NCBI RefSeq assembly: GCF_040436345.1
Contig: NC_133223.1
Span: forward strand, 17,585,113-17,649,112
Reading direction: 5' to 3'
DNA length: 64,000 bases
From: Pagrus major
Lineage: Eukaryota; Chordata; Actinopteri; Spariformes; Sparidae
Below, piece by piece: positions 1 through 13,950 of the stretch; within the stretch, counting starts at the first letter, position 1; each line of letters opens with the position of its first letter. The translations under genes were made by a program, and so were the position numbers. A model generated the notes under the pieces. The model was not told the origin of the DNA and did not search any database. It saw nothing but the letters and a program-made list of their open reading frames with translations.

Positions 1-2480
1 AGAGGCATGTGCAGACACACAAATAAACATGTTCCCCCTCTCTCCCCTCGCCACACCGGGAAATGGCTATTAAAGGTCTGCCGTTACAGAGCACCGAGTG
101 GAAAAGGCTTGTTACCTTCAGTGGCAAATGAATGACATTGGGAATAAGGTGAGGAATAAAAGTCAGACCAAGGGGACATTTCTCACAGTTATTTCGGCCG
201 TGTAGCTAAAACTGAGGAATGCAGTTGGCATGCAAAATTGGATCATCCAGTTCTCAAAGAAAAGTATAATGAGTTTTACACAAAAACAACAACAAAGCTT
301 CCTGTCTTGGTGCAAAAATCTGGAAACTTCTGTTTACTCACTTAATGACAGTTGAAAAAAATCAGTGTTTAGATAACAGCAGGTTTGAAGATTTAAGTAA
401 ATTGGCATCGTCAAACGCTTTATTTGGATTGTAGAAAGAAGAGGTACAAAGCAGCATACTTGTTGTATACACAACGCTCCTCTTCTTTATACTTTATGCA
501 AGTGGTGGAGCCTCATCAACCTAATATTTCAGCTAGTATGCGTGAATCATTAATGACATTTTCTGTTTTAATGCTAACAAAATATGGTTTTGCAAATACA
601 AATACGTAAAAAATAATCACATTCTGTACACAATACTGTATGTAAAAGTTAATATTGTGACTGTTGTGAGGGTCATAAACCTCTGTAGATGTTTCACTGC
701 CCACAATTACTCCACATTTATTAATGTTGGATTTTTCAGACCACCATGAACTTATGTAATTTATAAAAATGTGGGGAAAAATAGAATCACTTTCAGAGGA
801 TAAAAATATGAGTAATTTACTGGTTGTCACAACGGTGCTTCATCTCCTCGAAGTGTAAAAAAATATTGCACTGACTGTATGGTATGTTATCAGAGTTGAT
901 TCGAAGCCACTTTTGTAGGATCCCCATAGATTTTTAACAGCTTACATGACTTATCCTTCACAAAATCTTGTTCCTGTTTATCAATTTATCTGTCGAAAAC
1001 TTTATTCTAAGATTTTACTGAACAGGACACATAAGGTTATTTTGAGCACATAAATAACAAAGTTTTATACTATACTATACTAAACCTTTAAACCTTTGTA
1101 GCTCAGTGTCTGTACATGTATACAAACCTAAAGATTAAATAAATTAAATGTGCTGTTCATAACAATTTTGTGGCGCCCCCTATTGAAAGATTGTTTCCCT
1201 CCTTATAACTTTGCCTGAATGAGCTTCCGACAACATGTGACACCTTAACTTAGCTGATGGGACTAATTAGTTATATCGATGAATATTTAGATAGTTAAAT
1301 ATATTTCAATTGTATTTTTTAAATTTCCTGTGATTATTTTTCTAAACAAATTTAATTGTGGTGTTAATCTTTCTGTTGGTGAAGTTATTGGTCTCTATGT
1401 GTGACTACTGGTTCATTTCAAGTCACTTCAATTGCATCCACAACAATATAATTCTGCAGATAAGCTGCTGTTAAAGTACAGCACTTTAATCATATAATTA
1501 TCTTATCACATCATATTCACTATTGTACATTCTACATTCTTACCTACTCTTTTTTATCTACTAGTACTTGTATTTATAAGATGCCTTATTTCATTATTTA
1601 AAGTGTCATCTTGAAGAAAGACATTAAAGTTGTAGTGGTGTCATCCGAAATGGGACAAACAGTTATCCTCATTTATTCTGGGTGCAGTAACTATATCTAC
1701 TTCAATATCAAATGAGCAGTTATCAGGATTTTGGAGCTCTTTTACTTTTTTGATTCTGTATAAGTGGAAAAGAGAATTTGCTGTATATACCATAGATGCA
1801 CACACCTCTGTCTGAGATATAGGTCCTACCTCTGTGCAGCGTATTTAATCATAGCTGTAAAGGCTCTGCTCTGGGACTGGAGCTTCTTCTTATCATACTT
1901 TAATCAATACCTCGCTCACTATGTTAACACAAAGCAGTCCTCTCAACACTGTAGAGGTGTAGTGTCCTTGCGCTGTGGATGATGAGTCTCTGGAAATACG
2001 TGCGGAAGTGAAATATAGTTTAAAATTGTTTTTTGTGTGTATTTATTTTTCAGATGAACATGATCTAGTTTTTAGTATGCATTTAAACAATCAACCTTTC
2101 TATATTCGTCTTGTTGATGTGCAGAATATCTTTAATTTCACTTCTGATGATTTCCACAGTTTATGGTGTGATTGCATAAAAAAAAGCAGCAACCTATTAC
2201 AGGAAAGGGAAGCGGATTTAGAGTAAGTCACCTTCCTTCAGCATAATCACTACCATTCATCTGAGAATGTTATTAACTTCATGATAGGCAGTGAAAGTAC
2301 CTATCCATCTCAGATACAATGAATTCAAAGATGCACAACACTGACAGTCAATTAAAAATGAAAGATAATCCACTCCTTGCTTTTTAGTGAAATGCTTATA
2401 TTCAATTTCATATATGTGCTATAAATACCTGCCATGATTTTACATCAGTTTTGCCATTTATCTGTCTTTTTCTATTTTTT
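1..2480. other. Gene desert, left edge
   Basis: No gene or clear repeat is recognised. The first 240 bases have balanced composition and could belong to a conserved block. From 240 to 1770 the DNA is AT-rich. A minus-strand CTCF-like core lies at 1173-1186. Short open frames near 1764-2226 have no family features. Confidence 0.5.
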
Positions 2481-2489
2481 CTAAAGTGG

Positions 2490-3420
2490 AAAACCATAAC
2501 ATCTGAATATTTACCTGCCTTTTAGCGGGGCGGGTAGCATCTTGGTGTTGTATGGCCATGTTTTAGTATTCCTCAGGGATCCATTCCCGTATATGTGTCT
2601 ATAAAGGGAATTTGCAGAGAGCAAAGTGAACATGTTATGTCGGTCATTTGCTGTGCAAGGATATTTTCCTCCAAACTGCGTTTTAAATGCTGTGTTTCTC
2701 CCCATTACTCTGCGCCGAGAAACATTTAAATGCCCTTTAATTAGAGTGTCCTTCCTCTCTATCGATAGGCCACTGGTAATCACTCAGAGGACTAATGACT
2801 CCTAATTGAATTGCTTTAAAGTGAAACACAATAGGTCCCGTCGTCAGTACCCCAAACAGCAACGTTTGGGAGTGAATCCAAAACACGGGTCATTTTGTTC
2901 AGTGTTTCGCTAATCGACGTTGCATATTTTCCGAGAGCAGAGAGGAACCTGACGTTACTGTGGTGATGTCAGATGATGCTCTCTCAATAGAGCCGGGGGG
3001 GGGCTGGATGGGGGTGGCTTGTGGATCATCAAAATCTCAGTAGATATTGATTTGATCTTTTCATATTGTCAAGGAGAAATCTTATCATAATAGAGCAGCA
3101 TAGCATGATATCTCCCTCAAACGCCTTTTAACAGCTATTGCGCCTCATTATCCAGTTTGCCTCTGATACAGTGTGAAATCCTCCTGAGCACTAACAGACC
3201 TGTGAGGGTGTCCTTTTCAATCACATGTGCAGGCCTAACAATCAAACACTTTCATCCGTGGTACCTGCACTTTCAAAACAAGACTTTTGAAATCCGCAGA
3301 ATAACTACATGTGGGCAGTCGTGCGACAGGACAAGCAGTGTTCGTGTATTTCTCCGGCAGGTCGCAGCAGTAATTATGCAAAATATACTTCACAGGTAGT
3401 TATAGAGATAGTTAAAGTGG
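2490..3420. promoter_or_regulatory. Candidate regulatory block
   Basis: Repeat-free sequence with mixed composition, a run of nine to ten G near 2995-3003 and homeodomain-type cores such as CCTAATTGAATTG. Open frames on both strands overlap here, as is usual in constrained noncoding DNA. Conservation was not tested. Confidence 0.3.
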
Positions 3421-3839
3421 CTACATTCTGACACATCTCTAAAACAGAGGTAAGGGCTGCACCTCAAGTTAAACACAGCTCGGTTGTAACGGAATGAAAA
3501 GTTGTAATGAAAAGGATGAAGAGGACGAGCAGTTTTATATAGATATGCTGTACATAGAGAGATTTTATATAGAACTTAATGATCCTATTTCCTGTAGAGT
3601 GTCATTGGCATCGCAGAAAAACTTTTCTGTCCTAATTATCCATTTCAGCCTGTCTGTTTCACATCTCTGCAGTCCCTCATTATCCCCGCAGCCACCTCAC
3701 AGTCTGCTCAGTGTTACATTAGTAAAATAGAGCCTTTGATTTGTCCTCAACAGCACAGACGTTTGAAAAACAGAGCAGGGAATGAGAGTGAGGGAGCGAA
3801 ACAAAGAAAGGGGAAGAGAAGAGAGGGGAGAAAAGTCTT

Positions 3840-5720
3840 ATGTATTAGCCTGGACGTGGCCTCGTGTGTTGAATATATTGACCGTGTCACCCTCCAGTTT
3901 TTGGGGAGAAACTAAATTCAAGGCCACGCCGGGGATTTGATGCATCACAGACATAATAGGGGATATTTTGGTTTGCTCTCTGAAGTATGAGACCCCCCCC
4001 CTTCCCCGATGTAGGGAGTGTGAACTGCTGCCGGAGGGCATTTGTAAAACAAAATACTTTACTTGACTGTGGAAACAATGAGCGCCCACACCCCCCGTGG
4101 TTGTAATGATGCAGTGAAAACCAATTCAACTGTTCTTAAAACAAAAGTGGCCCTGATTCAGAGAGCTCACTCTCGCCTTGTTTGAATGCAATGTTCTACA
4201 TGTTAACCTGAAACTAGAAATATCTCCAGGCTACATCTACAATAGCTGCCTCGGCCTCGCTCGCTGTGACATTATGTCGGTCTTATTAAAGCTCTCCCCG
4301 TATCTCACTGGCCATATTTCAGCACAGAAATGACAGCAATAAGAACCTGATCATGTTGGGTCACTCTGTTTGAAAGCAGCTCCCGCCTCTGCTTCCCTTA
4401 ATTAAACCCGCACAGCGCTCTTTCATCTTTGCATATTCCACGGCTGGGACATTGATACTCATTATTTCTTAAGTCTAAACACCAAGACTGTGTCAAGAAT
4501 GCATCCATCACCGGCAAGCTTCTCAGAGTCAGCAGAATTTTTTTTCCACTCTGTCAGCAAATTTGCCAATTTGCAATTTTCTTACTGGGGGTTCTGACAT
4601 GTTTTTATCTCCGAAGATGACTTTCAAATGCAGAGATCATGAGGATGGTGGCTTGTTAGTCCTCTCTCCCAACTCCCCCCTCCCGGCTCTAATGACAGTA
4701 ATTAACAAGGCCACATTAGAGAGCCACCTCAGGAAGCATCTGACTGTTCATTTGCATGGCGTTAATACAGGAGGGTGCCGTGCAATGAAAGGCTTCGCCA
4801 CGAGTGCAGCAGTGCAGCTCTGCCTGTTTGGCAAGCCTTCGTGTTCTTCACAGCGCCAGGGCCTATTCTCCCATTCATTATGTGCCTAAAGCTTGAGTTA
4901 TCCTCTCCTTGGTACGGGGATGAATGTTATTAAAGGCATGGCTGTCTGACACAACTCTAATGAAAAATAGGATGTTTCTGAAGGTTATGTTGCCAGCTAG
5001 CTCAGAAATGCCTGCTTCATTTTTTCCCACCCCAGCACAGGGCAGTGTAATTCCCACCTCTTGATAGATCTTTTTTCTTAAGTTTTTTGTGGCTGTGTGT
5101 GCAGGAGCCTCATCATAAAGAGACCTTTATTATCCGTGTTTCTTGCTCTGTAGATGCTCAACAAAGGGCGAGACTGGACTTTTTGGCAGATCATACAATT
5201 GTGAAAAACTACATCCATGTGTCTTCAAGCGGTGGTTTCTGCTGGGTGGGTTTAATTGAGAGGCATTGCTGCATTTTTCATGCAGACTTGTTTTATTCTG
5301 CTGCATTTTATATCTAGATTTTGTACCTTCATTTTCATTGCTCCCTATTTTTATTTTTCATGTAAACTCATGTAAACATTATCGACATTACAAATTTCAT
5401 GTTGCGGTCTTCATTCGGATGACGCAGGCTCGTGACAGAGAGGGACGACTGCTCAGCATTTAGGGTCAGATTGCACTTTTCAGAGCTCCGTCAGAGGTGG
5501 CAGGTCACGCTGAAGATGACCCAACCCGCCCACACTGACGGATCCCAGCTCTGGCCTTAAGTGTAAAGCCTCCCTTCCCCCCCAATGTGGCTCCCTGCCC
5601 CGGTTTGGCCTCGCCAGTCCCTAACAGTCCCATCAGAGCCACATGGGAGGCCTGTGACAGACACGCAAGATACCAGGCTGTTCCAATTTAGCCCCGTATT
5701 CAAATAAAAGACTTCTCTGC
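3840..5720. promoter_or_regulatory. Candidate regulatory block
   Basis: About 1.9 kb without repeats, richer in GC than its flanks. It includes TTAATTAA next to a POU-type TTTGCATAT (4397-4440), and TAATTAAC near 4700. The 108-codon frame at 4563-4889 lacks any protein-family signal. Confidence 0.3.
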
Positions 5721-5729
5721 AAAGTCACC

Positions 5730-8270
5730 ATGTCATCATCTTTTTGTAACTTCATGACCAATGCCAAAAACAAAAACAACACTGATGTTAGAAAACTTAC
5801 TGTAATTGCAAATGATTAACAATTAATGGTGAGGAGATATCAGTGGAACCAATCCTCTGGATTTTTTAATGTCTGTGCAATAACATAGAAACACAAAGCC
5901 TAACATGTATCTGAATGAAATCATGTTCAGTAGTCATTCATTTGATCTTGTTCTGGCAATCTTAGATGTGTGAAATTAAAAGCACGACATATACAAATAA
6001 AAATGAAGCTCATAATCAGTTATAATCTGATTAAAACACAACACCAATGATAGTTGTTTGAAATGATGCTGATTTACACTCATCATTTGTTTATTCGGTA
6101 AATATAAATACATTCGCTGGGTTTCCTTTCTCGTAAAAATAATAATAATTTTAAAAAAACTCTAACTACAAGTTGCGTTGTGCATAGCAGACAGGTGGTG
6201 GGATGGTGGGTACAATCAACAGATCATCATCTGAGAAATAATGAAATATTTTAGTCTTTAAGGAAAATAAATAAATAAGAATATTCTTATAAATCTGATT
6301 TTGGGTGATAAGGATGACAGTAACATCCTGTGTAAGTTAAAAATTGGAAAGTGGGTTAATGGGGAATACATTTTACTCAAATAAAAAAAAGAAATCTCAG
6401 TCAACACTGCCAAATACAGGCTGAACTCTAAAAACAGTATTATATATTTTCATTATAAGAAATACAGCTTCATATTCACAATCGGAGAAGTATTTCAATG
6501 AGCTAATATTTCTACCATTATCAGACTGATTTTGATAATAAATAATTGAGTTTCACAAACTCTGAAACTCTTAAATTGAAAAAAAAAAATTTATTAGTTA
6601 TAAAATGCTGCCTGGTTTAAATCAATGACAATATTTTTTTTCTCTTCATCGATCACTTTAAATTTTTCCACAAATCCACATGTAACCATCAAAAATAAAA
6701 TGTTACATAATATGTCTGTTCATTCAGCCCTTTTTTTCTCAAAAGAGTTAACATGTTAACAAGTTTACCTTCAGGCATAAAGATTAATTGGTACTGATTC
6801 TTCTTGAACAAACAATTTTTGACTAGACAGAACACAGGTCCAACATCAGACAGCAGACTGTAACCCTCAAAAGTCTTTTTAGAGTCTTTTGCATATTTTT
6901 TAGTATTACTGGACCACTGGGAATATTTTTTATAATATAACATTTTTAAAAAATCACAGCATTTTATGTTGCTGCCATTCAAGTCAAATATTTTTCCGAC
7001 CACACTACTGCCAGGCTTATATTGTCCTCTTAGCTGCCTTGTCTGCTGTGTAATCAGCAACAGACCCTAAACACAGATGTTTCAGGGTCAGCCAGCAAGA
7101 CCTCTGACAATTGGTTACCACCTCTTACTGCGTGTAAATCATAGCCAACGTCAGCGTCCCCTAAATCCATGGGTATGTGGGTGTTCCCCCTTGCCAAAAA
7201 GACATGAGTTACAAGCTGATAGTGATGCCACTTAAATGCTTAATTGTTTGAACCTGAAATTTTGGAGTTGTGTCCCATGTTTTTTGTATGTTTTTTTAAA
7301 ATTCTACATCTACTGGAGTGTCAACTGAAATCTCATAGATATACAGTTCATTAGCACTTTTTGTCTATCACCAAAGGAAAGACATACTCATGTTAAATAG
7401 CTGACTAATTTAATTTGTCGAACTGGCTGATCTTATAGCTCCATCACCTGTGGAGCGTTTAAAAACATGCAACTATTGTCGCTGTTGTCTAGCATCGTGG
7501 TTTGTTAGGGATGTTTTTGAAGCGGCGACTCGCCGTGTCAGATTATGCCACATATCCATTTGACTTTCATAAGCTGTTTACGCTTCAGAAATTGTGGCAA
7601 TGGCTTCTCTCTTGTGCAAAGGCTTTTACATATGTTGTGTGTCTCAGAAATGCTGCCCCAGTTATAGCTATCATTCTAAAAAAACAAAAAAAAAAAATAA
7701 CAACAGCCCCACAAGGTTACATGAGGCTTGTCATTTTCACTTTTCTTTTGTTATTTGCATCCTGTTTGGTGTTTGGAAAAAGCTTGCAGAGATCATTTAA
7801 GTGCAAAAAGAAGAGGAGGTTAAAATAAGCAATCTGTCTGCCATAAAACAAACTAATTGTTATGATTTATTTGAACTTTCTCACTATTAACCTAAACGCA
7901 GTCCAATTATTTCTCCATTCTTATAGAAAAACTACCCTCTTCCATTTTTTTAAGAGCCAGTTCTTCGACTGTATTTATGGCTTATGTTTTACACAAAGCC
8001 TGGTAATAATGTGTTTAATGTGGACAATATTGCTTACACATGGTCTCTTATTAGTGAGTGGTAGTCTGGTCTCAGGATCAGTGGCAGTATCCTTAAGGGA
8101 TGGCCTCTCTTAGGGGAAGGATGAAACAAGTGCATGTGAAAAAAAACCCAGCGTGAGTCCTGTTCAAAGGCACAGACGAGTTCTGACTGGATTAACATTT
8201 ATTGACCGTTCAAGCTTTCCTTCTTTTTTTTCCACCTACCTTTTTTTATTTCCTTTTTCCTTTTTTTTTG
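5730..8270. other. AT-rich desert sequence
   Basis: Mostly AT-rich DNA with poly(A/T) runs. A HOX13-like CTCGTAAA lies at 6130-6137 and a polypyrimidine tract at 8218-8273. The open frames at 6689-7060 (minus) and 7502-7828 (plus) look random. No gene is seen. Confidence 0.5.
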
Positions 8271-8279
8271 CTGCAGGAC

Positions 8280-8640
8280 AAAGATTCAAACTTAATTGCA
8301 GTGGCTGTTCCACCAACTGATCACCAATGTGCCAACAAAAGCCTCCCTAATAGGCGCTTCATTAAGGATTAGAAAGTCTCTATTACAAAACAAATTAAGC
8401 ATGCTCTGATCTTAACCTATAGGTCGAACGGCATTACAGCAAAGTTTAAGCTGTTAGATGGCTGAAAAACTTATTACGGGTTAGCGCTGAGGTAGCAGTT
8501 TGGTATTGATTTTACGATAGCTAGGTATGATGATTTATGGAGTGCTTGTGTCAGTATAACAAGCTGAAGGACACACAATATCATCTCCAACATCATTAAA
8601 ATTCAGAGGTCTCCAGAGCTAGCTCATCAAGTACTGTTCA
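8280..8640. promoter_or_regulatory. Candidate regulatory block with a PBX-HOX-type site
   Basis: Repeat-free DNA that includes TGATTTATGG (8531-8540), matching the composite site of PBX with posterior HOX proteins, next to TTCATTAAGGATTAG. It is bounded on the right by a microsatellite. Confidence 0.3.
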
Positions 8641-8658
8641 CCACCTTGGAATTTCATA

Positions 8659-8691
8659 CAGACACACACATACACACACCCACACACACAC

Positions 8692-8728
<37 letters not shown>

Positions 8729-8729
8729 G
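8659..8729. repeat. Compound (CA)n/(TA)n microsatellite
   Basis: An interrupted CA run passes directly into a TA run of about 22 bases. Confidence 0.95.
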
Positions 8730-9560
8730 TCAGAAATATCAGGATCAAGATGTGTTTTCACTCAGGCTTTCAGCTCTTTGCATCACTTTGATGCATTAAA
8801 AGCACATCTCTGTTTTGTTTTAACTATTTTTACTCTTTTTTCTTTTTAATTTGCACTATTACAGCATGCTTATATTCTGATTTGCGTATAAGCTTGGTTA
8901 ATGTTTATATCAATCGTACAGCACAGCGGTTCAAAAGGTCTACCCTCAACACAATCAGTGCCTTGGTCTCTGAGCAGCCGCTAACAAGAGTCTGGGCAGT
9001 AAAATGTGTGGTACACTAGAGCCCCCTGTGGGCACATGAAAGTAATGCTGGCTAGTAGTAATGAGCCATAGTTACTTATATTTTGGTGTTGAGAATTTGT
9101 CCCAATTTTCATGATGAACATTATCTGACTGCTGTTTTTTTTATTGTTTCTAAGCAGTTTTTAATGATAATCAGCTGCAATTCTTCACCAGTCTACTTTC
9201 TTATTATATGATTAATCCCTACATTTTTTTTTTTTGATTTAGTTATTTTCTTTTCTTTAAATGCTAGAAGTCACTTGTTCTAATTCTAATGTTACCCATG
9301 TTTATACACTAAACAGACATCAAGCAAAAGTGGTGCAACTTTTTGCAATCACTCTCAAATACTTTTGTAAATATGTTCCATTAATTACTCTTGGAAAGTC
9401 AGTCGTGCTGCCAAATATAAATTCTTCAGTGGTAATCTAAATGATAATGAATTGAAATTGCACCGTTCACACCAAAATCAACATAAAAGCTACTTTACAA
9501 AGAAAGATGTCTGTAGAATTTGAAGTGCAGTAATAAGGGGATAATAGAAAAGAAAACAAA
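8730..9560. other. AT-rich desert sequence
   Basis: No gene or clear repeat is recognised. Poly(T) runs lie near 9135 and 9223. Confidence 0.5.
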
Positions 9561-9569
9561 TCATTTAGC

Positions 9570-10140
9570 TGTCATCTCACAGAAACACCCCTCCTGCTCC
9601 CCCCCAAAATAAACCCCAACAAGGAGACTTCAGACTACCATATCAGGTCGGGCTGTCCAAGGATCGGCCTGTGGGATGGAGGTAAGCTTCTGGGCTTCTG
9701 TCTGTCTCTCAGATTCCTCTGGATCCACCCCCCTCCTGGATCCCAGATTCTCTCCATCATCTCCTCCAACCGTGAGGTCTAACCGGCAGGGCAGGGGCGT
9801 GTGGGCGGACATGCTGGGCGCTGGCAGCGTGCTCCGTCTGCTAGTGAGTAATGCGAGTACAGAGACGACCCCCTCCACCCCCACACACGCACCCCTTTCC
9901 AAACACACACACACACACACACACCTCACACTCCTCGAAAGACATGGGCCATAGATGGAGAGGCAGGCGCTCCTGCTGTGACTTGGCGCACCCCACTGGA
10001 CAGCTGGAGACTTAGGGAAAGGAGACGCTGCCAAACATGCCTGACAGAGCAGGGGAGTGCCGGAGGTGCGAGGCTGGGCGAGGCCTGAGGTGGCTCCCAT
10101 ACCTGCAGCTGATCACCGGCCCATCATCTGTAATTATCTA
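9570..10140. promoter_or_regulatory. GC-rich block in the desert
   Basis: A sharp rise in GC and CpG with a CA microsatellite (9905-9925). A 156-codon minus-strand frame (9630-10100) spans it but translates the CA run into a Cys-Val string and has no family motif. It may be a distal CpG-rich element or an unannotated promoter. Confidence 0.3.
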
Positions 10141-10860
10141 CACTTATATACCAGTGAGATAAAAAGAGGGGTGGTGGACACACACATGCACACACACATA
10201 CACATTTAGAATCACATTAAAGACCCTCATGAAGACAGAACCATTGACCGGCCAGTGGAAAACCAATGAGTTTGAAATGAATGCACCTAATTATGTTCCT
10301 CTGATGAGGAAGTTGTATCTGCTATAATTATTTTGATTGATATAGTTGTACAGCAGTAATTGGCATAATGTGCTCCTGCATTGTTTTGCTAATGCTAATT
10401 ATATTGTATTACATCAACAATTTGCCTCAACTATAAACAATAGTTATTACTGAACCCAAGGCAACAATAAGATCTGTTACTGTCTTGTATGAGTCATATT
10501 TATGTTTGGAAAATGAAAGCAATGTTGAATATTTTTCATTAGCGATTCATCTGCATTCTCAATTTTTTGACTAGATTTTTCTGAAAAGGGAAAAACTGAA
10601 AAAAATATTTGTTTTTGCAATAGCCCTAATCCTTTTCTGTAGAATAACAATTAAAAAAACCCAAATGTTTAGTTTACTTTCATATATTACAAAAAAGCAG
10701 CAAGTCCTCACACTTGAAAAACCAAAGAATGTTTTTGCATTACTCGATTCAGATCAAATTTGTTGCTGCTTAACTATCTGGGAATTTAACCAATAGATTA
10801 ATTGACTATGTTGACGTGTGCACACTTTTTTTCACAACACATAATCATGCATTTTAAAAG
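10140..10860. other. AT-rich desert sequence
   Basis: A short CA run lies at 10180-10203. Otherwise AT-rich DNA without gene or clear repeat. Confidence 0.5.
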
Positions 10861-10864
10861 CGCT

Positions 10865-13800
10865 GAAGACTAAATGTATCTAAAGATGGCGCACAAAATG
10901 TTCTCCCAAGCCAACAATTCACAAATTCTCCCTCTCCGGGTCAAACAGCTTGCACACACCATATGCAGATTAGAGCAAAGTGTTGCAATCTACATTGAGA
11001 CTCTTCATCATGATGCTGTCGGGCTATTTTACAACTATAGCTTGTAATGCAGGATGGATCCCTCGCTGTAAGGAATAACACCGCTTTAATGTTATGAATA
11101 TCAAGCTAAGCCCCCTGCAATGTGGCTGTGCCCATTTTCTCCTCCTTCATTCTCAATCTATCTGCTTAATCTTGATTCATCAGTTACTGCGGCTTATTAT
11201 GGAGCCCTGACAGCATGCTCGGGTTCTTGATAAATGACACTGCTCAGGCCAGATTCAAAATGTGAGGCTCAAGTGCCAATTATCTATGCAGACCTGGTTA
11301 ATAAGGGGATCTCTTGTTAACTATCTGATCTCAGCGTGAGCATCATTTGTCATGAAGGCCCGTGTTTACCTCAGAGACAGGAGTTCCCGAGACCTCCCCT
11401 GCCTAACATATGTAAAACCTGGATCTTTGTTCCTTTAATAACCTTTTATTAACAGCCTGACATCATGATTAAGTTTGGCCCAAACACGCGCACAATGAGG
11501 TACACAATTACCCTCACCCACTCACAGATCTGCAGCAGATCACAGTCAGGAAGAATAATGAATATTGAGCCGGCGTTTGATCCATTCCACATCGAAAGCC
11601 CAATTTGCTCCGGCACCTGGAGCCGAGCCACTGCATGCAGTTTTTTGAGGTGATGATGGATACTCATGGGAGCTTATTTCCATGAGCACATCTTCTCCTG
11701 ATTTGTAAAGATGATAAGCGCTTTGACCTTAACTCATCATTACAGCTCATTAAAGCTTTTGTTTGTTCCACCTTGGAAGAAGAAGAAGAAGAAGCTGGTT
11801 TTAAATCAGCTCCTCGCAAAGCATTATGGCTCTTGACTGTTAAGAAGTATGAAAATGCAGCATGTTCGTGTTTTAGTTTTCATTTAGCAACTTCTTTGAG
11901 GTCTCAAGGTCTCAGATTAATAAACACTCGCTGTGGTCAGAATTGCGCAGCAGCTGAGGGAGGTGAGATGCCCCCTGTCCTCTCTGAAACCCAGCAATGC
12001 CATCCTGTCAGCCACATCTTGATGTCTGGCTCGCTCTTGGTGTGTATTCTCTTCCTGGGAAAGTAGCAAATAAAACATTTTGCAGGGCTGCTCAGCCAAG
12101 GGACTTTGTCTTCCATCAAGAAACACCTCTAGCTCGTAAGAGCAGAAGTTGTAAAATACTTCCAGACAGCACTTGGAACATTCCTTTTAACCTTACTTGT
12201 CCAGCATGAAATATAGAGAAAAAAAATGATTCTTTGAAATAAATAATTAATCAGTGTGTTTTCTATTATTGCTTGGATATGGAGTCAGTAGGAAGCCAGG
12301 TGGAGCGATCAGGTCTTCACAGCATCCCCACTTCCTGTCCCCCCGCAGAACGCTAGACTGTCTAGGCAGCATCTGCCGAGGAAAATAAAGCCCCTTTTCC
12401 TTCTCATGTAGAGAAGATCATTTGCATAATATCCCCCTCTGTAAGGTGAAAACAGAATAATAATTGGTTTGCCCTTTTCTCTCTGTGTGTTGTAAAACAG
12501 TTAGGAATTAATTTGAGGATAACTGTGCAATTAATTCTAAATGCTAAAGATGGTGTGGGGGCTTTGATTCGAGAGGAGGGGAAAGGATACACAGACTGAG
12601 GTCATGAAACAAAGACTTTGTGTACCTGCTAGAACTTGAAGAGTGCATGTGGGGGTTTTGGAGTGTTTGGTTGACAAACAGGGCCAACTTGCGTGCTCAT
12701 TTACCTCTCCACATTTATTATTACTCTGCCAGTTTAGTCCCGACTTACTGTATATGCTCAGCTGCGTTGTTTGGATATTCTTGTCTTAATGATGAATAAT
12801 AGTGCCGTGCTGAAAATGCTGGGATTCATGAGCCTGTTTTTAACCTCGTTACACAATGCTGTAAATTCCACATGCATCCCCATTATAGCTAATGAGCAGC
12901 AGTGTAATCAGTGCCTGACTGGGTGTTGTGTTTTTTTTTGCATAAGAGTGAAAGAACATGCTCCACCTTCCTGAGACAGGTGCCAATAACATCCCCTGTG
13001 TGTGCACCCTTGAAGGTCAACATCAAAAACCATAGTTTGACATGACAATAGAGTCGATCTGACATTAGAGTTAAGGCGATTTGACACAAGCACATATCTG
13101 TTGAGCTTCCATTTAGGCCAGCGCTGTGATACTGGGACATGCTCTCAGTGCTGTAGCAGTGGCCTGGACGTGTCTCCCTTCTCTAGCTTGTCCTATTAGG
13201 AGTTGCGGCTTCATTCGCCGATACTTCCACAGCAGAAAAAGAACACGCCTCGCCATGAGTCCCAATTACACCTAATGATGGCAAAAGGATGGAGCACATG
13301 CAGATTGTACCGCAGTTCCTTTGTCACGCCAGGCACCAGGCACGATCATTTATCACACCAGTCATATCCTGCACTCCTCCCTGAGCACAGACAATGAATC
13401 CCAGCCCATCATCCATGCTGTTATTTGTGTTTAACTGCCAGGAAAAGGAAAATAAAAGCCCAGTTACAAGGCGTTGCAAGAGCACGGCTGTATCCTGTAA
13501 GCAAAAACGTGAGAGTCTTCAAGATCAGGGAGGAAACGCTGCTGTCCTCAGAATAGATCTGTTCTGACAAAAGCTGCACACACACACCCAGCCGCCTTTA
13601 ACCTTTGTGTTTAGATAATTTTGTTTGCAATCAATTTTGGCTTTGAAATCCAAATGAGCTGACTGTAGGTCTGTGTGTTACATGTTAAGAGGCGGGGGAG
13701 AGCTTAGTGTAAGATTTGGGAGGTGCTGTGCGAGTACGCGTGCTGCCGCAGCAGAGAGGTGTCTCGGCGCTTGTCAGTGGCTTTCTCCTAATCCAGGCCT

Positions 13801-13950
13801 GATCTTTGTGTTTGATCCGCAGCATGGTCCTGAGACAGCATGAGCAGTAGCTATTGCTGTAATTTGAAGTCAATATTGTACTCATGATCCCTCTCCCCGG
13901 GCTAACCGAACAGCCTCTCACCGTGTTGGAGAAAGTCATCTCTGCTGCTT
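10865..13950. promoter_or_regulatory. Long candidate regulatory block
   Basis: Three kilobases with almost no simple repeats (only a short GAA run at 11775-11795) and balanced composition. Short frames overlap on both strands throughout. This is how clustered conserved noncoding elements usually look in teleost deserts. No exon structure is visible. Alignment to other fishes was not possible here. Confidence 0.35.

Noticed and set aside
6130..6137. HOX13-type CTCGTAAA (also at 62240-62247)
   Set aside because: An 8-mer is expected about twice by chance in 64 kb on both strands; it is not evidence by itself.
9630..10100. 156-codon open frame on the minus strand
   Set aside because: It translates a CA microsatellite into a Cys-Val run, has no domain or splice context, and coincides with a GC-rich block where stop codons are rare.
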